Assembly (NCBI RefSeq): GCF_018139145.2
Contig: NC_059478.1
Location: 13,871,001-13,935,000, forward strand
Direction: 5' to 3'
DNA length: 64,000 nt
DNA from: Gymnogyps californianus
Taxonomy: Eukaryota > Chordata > Aves > Accipitriformes > Cathartidae
This document shows positions 28,288-39,200 of the stretch, in pieces. A program made the position numbers and the translations under genes. Within the stretch, counting starts at the first letter, position 1. Each line of letters begins with the position of its first letter. The notes under the pieces were generated by a model, which had not been told where the DNA came from, ran no database searches, and saw only the letters and a list, made by a program, of their open reading frames with translations.

Positions 28288-28449
28288 CTGGCGGCGCCGT
28301 GGGAATGGGTTGTCGCTAGCGGGAAGGGAGGGAAGGGCGCGCTGAGGTGGTTGGTGCGTGTGCGGCGGGGCTGCGGGTTCGGGACGTGCCGGCCCCGCGC
28401 CGTGCTGGGGATCCGCTAGCGGCCGGGGGGCGGAAAGGGGCGCCGCGGT

Positions 28450-28514
28450 AAGCTGCTGTGGCAAGCTGCTGTGGCAAGCTGCTGTGGCAAGCTGCTGTGG
28501 CAAGCTGCTGTGGC
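28450..28514 (+). repeat. 13-bp tandem repeat, five exact copies
   Basis: AAGCTGCTGTGGC is repeated five times without a mismatch, inside the CpG island about 260 bp upstream of the RNPC3 ATG. The perfect copies point to recent expansion and probable length variation between individuals. Confidence 0.95.
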
Positions 28515-28671
28515 GTGCTGGGTCTGCCGTTCCTGTGGCCCGTGTGCTGACGCGCGGCCGGAGCAGCAACCTGAGCCAGCCGTCGGGGTCTGCCCGCCCC
28601 CTCGGTCTCGCTGGTGCTGGGCTTCCCGTAAGCGCTGTGGTGGGCTGCTCGTGAGCCGTTCTTCAGGGCCA

Positions 28672-30196
28672 TGTCTCTGTCAGGTGGTGCTTTAGACAGA
28701 TGATATACAAAATCTGCCTTAGTCAAATCTGAAATAATGCTCCAAAGGGACAGATGACCCTTCCCTTCTTCCCCTCCATTAATAGTTAAGAGCTTGTCTT
28801 CAGACCAAATTGTAAGAAGTTCTATTGCTTTCATAACAGCATTCTCATTAGCCTTTAGCTGAAGAGACTTCTCTTTTCCTCCTGCCACTTTACCTGAACA
28901 GCAAGGTATTAAGATCTTTCTGGCATAGACATTAATATGGTGCTTCAGGATAGCAGCTGTGTCTGGCCAAGGCAAGCAGCATGGGTGAAGCACAGCCATA
29001 ACTACAACCTGTGATTATGGGCATGAGACGGCATTCTGCAGTGTGAGTAGTGAGTACAGAGGCAGTTACCAGCCAGCTACTACTGCAACCATCCAAAGCC
29101 TGCCTTTTTTTCTGAGGCCAGAGGCTGCAATCTCAAAAGGGGGAAAAAAAATCCCCAAACTTGACTGATGAAATCGCAGGTCTTACCATATCTAATTAGC
29201 TGCTTGCTGGCTGGCAAAAGCCCCACCTGCCACTGTTGCCCACTATTGCCACTGGCTCTGGTCCGACAGAGTCCGACAGAGTCATAGCGCCTGATGCCAC
29301 TGTGCAGAGCCTGAAGGACTTGCCCTGCCACTGGGCAGCAAGAGCACAGAGGGAGACCCAAGCTCTGGGACTGGTGTCTGGGGTGCACTGAAGCCAGCCA
29401 CAGAGAAAACATGTTTTGTAGGCTGTGCAGCGTACCTGGTGAATAGGGAACGATTGTTTATTGTATCTTTCAACAGAAAAAATAAGGCCTTCAGTCCATA
29501 AAGTCAAGGCCGCTTCTTTTCCTTGAAGAGTCATGATGGACCTGGCACTGTATGTGCAGTATACCTGAAGGGTCTTAGGCCATGCTCCTTTCGTGACTGA
29601 ACACTGGCAATTTGGGGAAAAATCTGGCCATTGTGGGTGGTCACAGTGGTCTCACTGAGTAGATCAGATGACAGTCCAAGTTCATTGAGATGGGTTTGGG
29701 AAGGAGTTGGGAAAAAAGACTGGAGAAGCACAGGATGTTCAAAAGGGATCTAGAAGAAAAGCAGAAATTTAGCAGCAATTTCTTGCAGGATCCATTACTG
29801 CATTTTTGTTGCTGTCATTAGTATAAGCTAGGAAATATCTATGAGCTTGGAAACAGGTGGAAGAATTGGCACAGTATGCAAATATGGCAGTGTACTTTCT
29901 CTCTTGATGACACCAGCAGTACTGTTTTTTCTGAGGCTGTTGAAACTTTAAAAGTAACGCTGGCTGGCCTAGTAAGTTCCGTATGTGGCTTGTGGTTTGT
30001 ATAAAGTCCAGAAGACTTTCTGGGATGTGCTGGTCAACATGCAATTGTAGCAGATGGGAGCGTCAGGATTGCAAAAGCAAGTCTGTGCTGGCTGTGCTGC
30101 TGCATCCTGTTTAAATTGGCCTTTTAGTTCACTCCTGGGTAATGACATAGGAGAACTTTTTATGCAGCAGGTCTGTGAAACTTGTAGGCAAACCAA
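28672..30196 (-). pseudogene. broken protein-like region, parent unknown
   Basis: A run of minus-strand frames reads like a decayed gene. The best stretch (29008-28672) reads about 110 residues including LPWPDTAAILKHHINVYARK, NENAVMKAIELLTIWSEDKL and SIISDLTKADFVYHLSK. Upstream, frames at 29731-29531 and 29534-29196 overlap with a frameshift near 29533. Further pieces lie at 30044-29769 and 30196-29969. CAG|GTT (exon side starting at 29008) resembles an acceptor and CAG|GTAAAG (28894/28893) a donor, but the frame reads through the latter, which suits a processed copy. It ends where the RNPC3 CpG island begins. I do not recognise the parent family, and chance frames cannot be fully excluded. 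Confidence 0.35.
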
Positions 30197-30868
30197 ACTT
30201 CCCTCTTTCCCTTGTAGCTCTGTAGTACGTTCCGATTATTAATCTGCACACCAGTCACCAGATGGTGAAATCATGATATAACATCAAATATGTTTTCCTC
30301 TCAGAACTAAGAAACACTGTTCTCAGTTCCAGTCAGGGTAGCCTGAGAAAAATATGTATTTTCTAGTGACATTGAAAACTAAAGTTGCAAGAACAATTTC
30401 ACTTGAAACAACTCTTAATATCTCATGGCTGTTCAGCCCACCTCTCCCTCTCAGCACAGAATCCCCCTCAAAGAAAGAGAAAAAGTTTTTTGAAGTCTGT
30501 TCACCCTGATGGACTGGGCCACTGAAGCTGAACATCTCTAGAGCAGAGGTTTAACAGAGTATCATGCAAGCCAAGGCCATAAAAATGTGCAGGTTTTTTT
30601 TCTCAGATGCAGAAAGCAAAAAGAATTAATTTTTTCCTTTCTCTCCCCCTCATCCCCACATTCAAAATAGATGACTAATGTGTTTTGGTTGTTTTTTTTT
30701 TTACTTTCCAAGATGTTAAATTTGTAGATACTTGAAGAATTGGGTTCCTCAACAAAAATGCATCATGTTTTTGGGTTGAAATTCTAGTTTTAGGAGTTCT
30801 TTGCTTATACAGAGAGAAATTTCAATGCAAGTGTTTTAGTAATACCAATATGAGTCAGAACTACATAC

Positions 30869-31090
30869 TCATTCAGGTCGGAAAGGAAGGAGATGCTTTT
30901 GTGGAGATCTCTCGTCCAGCCTCCTACTCAAAGCAGGGTCAACATTGAATTCCAACCACATCGCTCGGGACTTTCTCCAGCCTGGTCTCAAAAGGCCCTA
31001 AGGATGAAGATTCTACAGCCTGCACAGACAAGCTTTTCCACTCCTTAATTAACCTCCCAGTGATTTCTTTTTCTCCTCTTTTATCCCGTT
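30869..31090 (-). mobile_element. CR1 LINE fragment, antisense
   Basis: Diverged CR1 3'-region sequence in reverse (GTCCAGCCTCCTACTCAAAG, CAGGGTCAACATTGAATTCC, CCTAAGGATGAAGATTCTAC). The usual octamer 3' end is not seen. Confidence 0.7.
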
Positions 31091-34000
31091 GGAAGTGACT
31101 GTATTTATATAAATGTGTGGTAACTTCATAAAGACAAAATTTCAAATTCCCAATTAAAATTTATTGAGTTGGTAAGAAATACAAGTTTGAAAAAAAATTA
31201 AGCTAGCTTTGCAGAATACCCTGATGTTTTGCACACCATTCATTACTCACCCCATAAAGTTGTCCATTAGTGACATCAAATCAGCAGTGGCCAGTGGCAG
31301 ATACGGTTGTCCAAAGTAATAGAAGTCCAGCTCAGCCTGTCCTTTACAGTTATTTATGAAAGCAGCAAATCCGTGAGACATTGAATGATAAACTGCTTTA
31401 TTTAAATTTATAAAAAAAATATGTGAGGGTCCACTTGAAATAGGTGAGTTTACTTTTGGATGGTATGAGTTAGCAGGCTCACAATTTTTTGGAAAGTACT
31501 TATCTGTATCCTTGAACAGAGAAAGGTGAGCATTATTATGAAAGCAGCAATGCTACTGTTTCTTGGAGCAATTAAGATACAGAAAGATGCTGTTAGATCA
31601 TCATCCTGATAAAGTGAGACCAGAAAGAGGCTAAATGTTGAAGAAAAGCTGCAGTGTGGGATTTCTAGACTTTGCTGTTATCATTATTGATTATGTCTTT
31701 TTTTTTTTTTAATATGTCTCTAGGTATTTTCTGTTGTCTCCAGTAGATGTTCCAGTTGGCTGGACACAAGCAAGCTCTGAGTGAGGAGACAAGTAGCTGT
31801 GTTAGCACGAAGATAAGCCCAAGGTAGTATGGCTTATTTTACCTTGTCTACAAAATACTGTATACCCATGTACTTAAATGAATCTCCAAGGGCAACCTAA
31901 CATTTTGGAACTCTCTTGTATGACTAGGACCAGAAGGGCCACCAGAAGCAGAGTTTTAAATGGCCCCCAAAACTGGTTGCACAATCCACAGAATAAATAA
32001 CACTGTATAATGGGGTCACATTCTTTCATTAATGAAATTGCATATTAGAGTTAGCACTACAGAAAGACTGTACAATTGAATTTACTGACTCTTCTGGTTT
32101 TGCATTCATTCTTTACTGACACAAGAAAAAAACCTTCACATTACAACAGCAGCAACTCCAAATAACCTTAATTCAAGTTCCTTCCCCCAGAAAGAACAGT
32201 CAGAACTTTTAAATCAATTTGAGAGGCTGTCAGAAAAGGGTTTTTTTAAGAGAACAATCTCTTCACTAAAGGGAAGAAAAAAGTGCTTTCCTCAGTTATT
32301 TTTTCAAATTATACAATTGTTTTTCTTGGAGTTTTTTCTGCCTTTAATGAAACACATGAAAGACTTTTGTTACTCTCTATATATTCTGTACAATATTCAG
32401 ACTGTGGCAACTGGAATTCCAGTATCAGAGTAAGAAAGGCATTGTCCCCGCACACTGAGAAGCCTCAGCAGCAAGTTCTAATAATTTCTTTACTTTTTAA
32501 ACAAAGTTCACAGAGTTTGTTCTAACAGCGGTGCCTTTTGCCTTTCTTTCCCTTTCTTTCCCTATGCAGTTGTGTTCTGGTTGCTTTTCCTCCAAGCCTT
32601 TGTTTGAGTAAAAATTTTTGTAACAGCATCTGCATGTTTAAGCAAGTCTTGCAGCATAGGAGTAAGAAACCATGTAGTGTAACACTTTCTCTTTATTATA
32701 AAGTGCTACATTTTAACAGTGAAGTGTCAATCAAAATAAATAACCTTTCACTCAATATGTTGAGGGGAAGAACTACATGCTGCATTTCATCAGTTTTCAA
32801 AGTCAGTTCTCAGGTTATTTGTCTAATGCTAAGGTGATGTATTTCATATCTTAAAGCAAGTGTCAACAACCTTTCAGGTGAAAGGATAAAATACACCTCT
32901 GCGTAAGCTGAGTGCCTGGTTTTTTTACCCACAGGGGATCAGGTTCAGGACCAATGCCTTACTGTGTGTTGTACTTCTATGTAAGACACTTAGTGTCTTT
33001 TTCCACCAGATACAATCAATACTTTATATGCAAGTACAACTTCATTCTAGATCATTGGACTATTGAGTTTTCAGACATGCTGCCTTATATTGAAATGAAG
33101 AGCCTGTACACTCAGTCATACGCTGCCATTCCAGAAGCAATTGACATTTTACTTTGAGCAAGTTGTTTGACACCGCAAGATCTGGCAATTGCAATCTGTA
33201 GTTTCCCCTCTTTGTAGTTTCCTCCTGCCTTGTGGAATGATATCTATAGCTATGTGAGAAATAATTATAGGTGACAAAAAATAGCTAGGGGAGGGGGAAT
33301 CTTTGTTTTCCTTCAGAAAGAGGAATGTATAACAAGGAAATGGCTTTTAGAATGATAACATCCACAGGAATATCATTCTAGTTCTCCAGAGTTGCAAATT
33401 TGGCACTTGTCAAAATTCATTCTTTCACTCTCATCCTGTTTTTTTAATTCATATATTTTCTGCCTTTTTTCAAAATTCATCAAAAGAGGCTTGGTTTAAT
33501 GAAAGAGTGTCTATTACAGGACATTTATTACCAGTGAATCAGAGTTAATTCATCATATAGGATTTGGTGACATCATTACTCTGACTTCAGTGTCAAAAAT
33601 GTCTAGTGACTTTAATATTTGTATACCAAGTGCTTGGCACAAGAAACCGAAGGCATTCAAAGCTATACATAAATTTCATTGTATTTCAATTGTATGTTGA
33701 TATGTGGATTTTCTCAAAATATCAAAAATGTTGACCTGTTCAGCATTAGCTGTTCTTTAGGATGGTATCAGTGCTGACTGCTGTTTCTGCAATTGCGTCC
33801 TTTAAAGCAGAACTTCTCAGTTTGTGGATCATGGTGCAGAGTAGATTCTATCCATTGGCTGATAAATAAATATATTTCCTCTGTGGAAGAGCATGAGTAC
33901 CTTACAGGAAAATAAACCATATAGTTCTCAAATACGCCTTCATCACAAGTAGAAGTCTCTGTATCAAACCATATCCAACACTAGGGTACTCAGCCTTATT

Positions 34001-35114
34001 CTTGGGACAAGTGTCAAAGAAAGAGTAATATCATTTCAAAGTACAGGTTCCATCTTAGCTCTCAAACTCCACATGAAACAGCTAATCTGTAACTATACAA
34101 ACAGTGACTTGCAGAACTGTAGAATGTGCAGCCAGGACTGTTTGACTGGTTCTCTGAGTGAAGTCTGCTTTTACTTTTCCTTGATAGATTCAAAATACAG
34201 GTTACAAATACTGTGTAGCACTGCGGTTTCTACAAAGCTTCTACAATCGCTCTTGTATGTTTGCATACAATTACAGACAAATTGAGAGGTTGATAAGAAT
34301 GTCTCCATGCACCTCATTCATTTCAAGGCCTCTGGTGTCATACTAGGCCTGTATTTCTGCATTAGAGTGATATATATTTCATTCTATACAGAATGACTAC
34401 TTGTTACTACAGTTTATATCAAATCTATTTTTCAGTACAGAGGTAAACAAAAGTAAATGAAATTAGGCATAGCCACCTGATAAGAAAAATTGACGTTACA
34501 TCTAAACAAGTTAAGACAAAGCTCCAGACAGGTCTAGGTGAATTCAAGCAAAGCAAGTCTGACATGCCTCAGTCCTGAGGCTTTGCAAACTCAGCGAAAG
34601 CCTGTGGCTCATTATTAGTAATGGCAATACTGTATTTACTGTCCTACAGGGTAACATCCTATATTACCAGGTCACTATTGCAATAACAACTCTGTAGATC
34701 AAAAATATTGGAGGTATAGGCAGTATTACTTGTTATTCAAATTCAGTTCCCGAAAGATATTTCTTCTGCCTAATTGCTTTTGAGCTAGACAAGGCTAGCG
34801 AGGCATTTGTTAAGAGTTTTAGAAGCCTCAGGACAAAATGTTTTAATTACTGAGGAAAAAAAGATAAAACCACAAAAGCAGCTTTGAGACATAAATGGCA
34901 AAACTGCTGGGGAAAATTTGATTTTCATGGTAGCAGTTCTGTAACTTTCTTCATATTAATATGCGTAGTGGAGTGTAACAAAGTAGCCTTAGAAATAAGG
35001 TCACAGAAGGACCAGAATACCACTGAAAAGATAATATCTGTTACTGCTAGCATCATGTATACATGTTACAGAAGCTTCAGGCATGGACAAGAGCTGTATT
35101 TTGTTAGGTACTAT
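31091..35114. other. intergenic DNA, no gene recognised
   Basis: A+T-rich with only short chance frames on either strand. No RNA gene or identifiable repeat beyond short T-rich tracts and small CTTTCTTTCC repeats near 32546. Confidence 0.75.
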
Positions 35115-36209
35115 TGTATTGGGTTTGCGTGACAAGGTTTTGGTGGCAGGAGGGCTACAGGGGTGGCTTCTGTGAGAAGCTGCTAGAAGCTTCCCCTATG
35201 TCCGATAGAGCCAATGCCAGCCAGCTCCAAGATGGACCCGCTGCTGGCCAAGGCCGAGCCCATCAGTGACGGTGGTAGTGCCTCTGTGATAACATATTTA
35301 AGAAGGGGGGGGGGGAAAAACCCACACGGGAATTGCAGCCAGAGAGAGGCGTGAGAAGATGTGAGAGAAACAACTCTGCAGACACCAAGGTCAGTGAAGA
35401 AGGAAGGGGAGGGGTGCTCCAGGCGCCGGAGCAGAGAGAGAGATTCCCCTGCAGCCCGTGGTGAAGACCATGGTGAGGCAGGCTGTCCCCCTGCAGCCCA
35501 TGGAGGTCCATGGTGGAGCAGATATCCACCTGCAGCCCATGGAGGACCCCACACTGGAGCGGGTGGATGTGTGAAGGAGGCTGTGACCGCATGGGAAGCC
35601 CGCACTGGAGCAGGCTCCTGGCAGGACCTGTGGAGAGAGGACTTGTGACCCAGTGGGGGACCCACGCTGGAGCAGTCTGTTCCTGAAGGACTGCACCCCG
35701 TGGAAGGGACCCATGCTGGAGCAGTTCGTGAAGAACTGCAGCCCGTGGGAAGGACTCACGTTGGAGAAGTTTGTGGAGGACTGTCTCCTGTGGAGGGACC
35801 CCATGCTGGAGCAGGGGAAGAGTGTGAGGAGTCCTCCCCCTGAGGAGGAAGGAGCGGCAGAGACAACGTGTGATGAACTGACTGCAACCCCCATTCCCCG
35901 TCCCCCTGTGCCACTGTGGGGGAGAAAGTAGAGAAAATCAGGAGTAAAGTTAAGCCCGGGAAGAAGGGAGGGGTGGGGTGAAGGTGTTTTTAAGATTTGG
36001 TTTTATTTCTCATTATCCTACTCTGATTTGATCGGTAATAAATTAAACTAATTTCCCCAGGTCGAGTCTGTTTTGCCTGTCACAGTAATTGGTGAGTGAT
36101 CTCCCTGTCCTTATCTCAACCCATGAGCCTTTCGTTATATTTTCTCTCCCCTGTCCAGTTGGTGGGCTTTGGTGGGCACCTGGTGTCCAGCCGGGGTCAA
36201 CCCACCACA
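35115..36209 (+). mobile_element. solo LTR, avian ERVL-type, 1.1 kb
   Basis: 1,095-bp element beginning TGTATTGGGTTTGCGTGACA and ending ...CCCACCACA. It is flanked by a perfect 5-bp target duplication, ACTAT (35110-35114 and 36210-36214). It contains a TATA-like CATATTTAAG near 35288, a G run, internal tandem repeats and an AATAAA near 36030. No gag-pol-env region is present. Long frames on both strands inside it are products of its G+C content. Confidence 0.88.
35449..35816 (+). repeat. degenerate ~40-50-bp tandem repeats inside the LTR
   Basis: Successive units built round CCTGCAGCCCRTGGWGGWCC, then GACCCACGCTGGAGCAG, spaced about 40-50 bp. The last three and a half units (35659-35816) are the clearest, each with a GGAGCAG...AAGGACTGC...CCGTGGAAGG order. 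Confidence 0.7.
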
Positions 36210-36214
36210 ACTAT

Positions 36215-39200
36215 GTAAGCATATATATAACCTCAAAGAGACTGCAAAATGATTGCTAAATGTCATTTCACTTGACTTGTACATTTTGTGGAGGATTTTA
36301 TTTCCATTCGGAGTATGTCTGAATACAGTTAAAGAAAAAGTGAGTAAGAGTACATGATGTCTCCTCTATTAGTGTGCTTTATTAAATTCATTTTCAGTGA
36401 AAAGAAAAGAGAAAGTAGATATTTTAAAAAGCCTTAAGTCACGTAACTGCTTTCCTGGCCTTTGCCTACAATGCTCCCTGAAGTGTAAGTAGCCGTTTTC
36501 TTTATGCTTTTAATTTTTCTGTCTGAATAAAGTACTAAAACAATTGATAATTCAACTTAGAATTCTGCTTTTCATATTTGACCACTAGATGATGCTGTGA
36601 CTCTTAATTGCAAATGATACTGTACTGTTAACATTTTGTTGTTATTCTTTCATTTTATAGAACTCTGCAGCATTTTCATATATGAAAAATTGGTATTTTC
36701 TTTCTTGTTCTTACATGCATTGTAGCTGTTACTGTATATAGACTAGTTATATTTTTTACAAATCCATACAGATCACACATCTCAGCAGTAGCTCTTTCTG
36801 CTAATACTGAGAATTTCACATGATTCTAGAAGCTGTGCATATATATATTCTCCATTGATGCAGATGTGGACTGCTTTGAGTAAAGATTTTTGCAAAAAGT
36901 GGAAAGTATACTGAGAAGAGTTTTGATATATTTAATTCAGATTTATATTTATATTTCATTCTGTTTATCTGTCCTACATAATTAGTTAGAATGGTGTTTT
37001 TAGTTTCAGTTTTAGAATTTATTTTTCTATGCTGTAACTGCATCTAGAACTAGGGTGACATTTCTGTTTTGCAACTATTGCTAAAAAAAAAAAAGAGATG
37101 ATCTTACTTATTTCCGTAGGCATTATTTCTGATTTTGTTGCCATAAGTCATTTCCCCTTTTTATATTAAAAAGTCCAGTGGTTTGATCCACACTGTTGGG
37201 TCTCTTAGCCAAGAGCTCCATTAGACTTTCAAAGATGACACCATTTTACTGATGATCTTCTCAAAGGGATTTCAAAAGAACAGCATTCTTTCACGTGAAC
37301 CAATTGTTTTTCACCATTTGCCATTTCTATGAACTCCTACAAACACTTCTTAATTTCTGCAGTAATTCTTCCATCTTCTTATGGGAAATGTTGACTACAA
37401 TAAAGTTAAATTGATTGCAGCAGACAAAGCATACATGCTCATCTAGCTGCCTCCGTATAGGAGTGTTAAAGGCACAGCTCCATTCAGGTGATCTCCGTAT
37501 GTCAAAAACAGCGCAGGAATGAAAACAGGTTGTACAATTCAGACCAGCCTGTAAGCTAGGTCAGTGCCTGTCAGTTCCAGCATAAAAGAGGTTTGGAACT
37601 AGCTTAATATCGGCGTTTCCCACTTCTAGACATGCATGTAGTATACTTCCGCCAGTCAGAGATCTGGATCCTATTTTCAATATGTAAGCAAGGAAATTAC
37701 ACTCTTTGAGAGATAAGTAGTACATAAAGCCTGTTTTGCCCTCACTGAAATAGCATCTGCTAGTCACACTGGGGTCTAAGCGGGAAATGGCTACATTGGT
37801 CTACAATGCCAACTTCACCGTGACATTGTTATATCCACAGCAGGCTCTGTGGATAATAATAATTCAACATTGATTTTAAAAGTGAGCTTCCTTTTTACAA
37901 ACTCATTAACAATTATACTGAAACCGAGCTTCTGTCACATAAGCGTGCTAACTCGTGTTTTGGTGTACATCTTTACTAATTTACTTTGAGGTAGGCTTAT
38001 AAAAGGACACCAAGTTGCAGTAGTTATGCTAAATATATAGGATATTACTCATTTTACTTCCAGGTATAAGCTTACTGGCACCTTCAAAGACATTTAAAAC
38101 TGCCTTCTAAAAAAGTCATTATATACTTATATAGGCAATAAGTACGTGAAATAAAAGTCCGTAAGTGAAGTATTTGCCATTAAAATTTGTTGAAAATTCT
38201 GTGCCACTAGAATGACAATGTTAGGGACCTCAAGTCTACAGAGCATGCTTACACAGTTGCAGTGTGCATGCAGTAACACATTCTAATGAGGCAGCACGAT
38301 GGCGAATCGTAAGGCTTTCTTCAGGCTTAACCAGAGGCCAGACTTAGGTTCTAAGAGACCTAGAGCAAAGACTGAAAGCCACTTGTTTTTCTTCCACCCC
38401 ATGACCAAGCGATTTAGACCCTTGCTTCACTAATGGTCCCACTTATATCCAGGTACTGCATGAAGTATTTATTCAGTATTAGGAAGGATATCAGCATTCT
38501 ACCTGGACTTTATCTGGTCTTAAAACTATTGGTGTACAATTGTAAGGACTAAAACTGATAAAAGAGGCTTCATCACCAGAATTTCCATTTAAATAAATCT
38601 ATATATTTCCCAAACCCTGAGGAGTCTTAGGTTGTAACAGTCTCCTATTTTGTTTGAGAGAGTGATTTTTTTTTTAAACTTTTTTCTTTGTGTCTCAACT
38701 CTATTTTTAGATGCTAGTAAGTATATCCGTTTCTACTCTGGCAGAACTTCATTGGTCGGAAGAAGCTTCCCTGCTGCAAAAAGAATTTTCTTTGATAACT
38801 TTAAAAAGTCATCTGGAGATTTATTGACTTGAATTACAGCAGCTCACTTATCACTAAGGCTTTGTGTAAATCACAGAAGAGGATGACAAATTTCTTACGG
38901 GAATATAGTGGATTTCACCCATTGTCACTGATAAATAGAAGAGCTCAAACAGTCATTAATATTAGATGTGCACATCTACTTTATATATTGGTGCCAAAAT
39001 CAGCCTGAGATTGGAGTCGGGTCATATTTAAAGGAGGAACAGAGAAGAATGAGAAGACACTATCTTAAGCCAAACTGCAAAACATAAGGAATATTCACTA
39101 GTGGTTAAATTCTTTCCAGTGCAGGGTGTCTATAAAAGTTCTTTTGCAGCTCTGCTTCATTTAAGTCATGACTATAAAAGGCTGTATTTCCCCCTAGGTT

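Larger units (their letters stand above)
27640..28640. promoter_or_regulatory. CpG-island promoter of RNPC3
   Basis: About 1 kb of very G+C- and CpG-rich DNA covering exon 1, the leader and upstream DNA. No TATA box. Ahead of the ATG lie an ETS site (CCGGAAG, 28223-28229) and two TCTCGCGAGA palindromes, so initiation probably falls in about 28190-28290. Open frames here on both strands are composition artefacts apart from exon 1. The island extends well past the gene start, so divergent transcription on the plus strand is possible. Confidence 0.85.

Noticed and set aside
27575..28654. Several plus-strand Pro/Arg/Ala-rich frames in the CpG island
   Set aside because: Antisense shadows of a G+C-rich island with no homology.
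35183..35931. Long open frames (up to 167 codons) on both strands
   Set aside because: They lie wholly inside a solo LTR and follow its G+C-rich tandem repeats.
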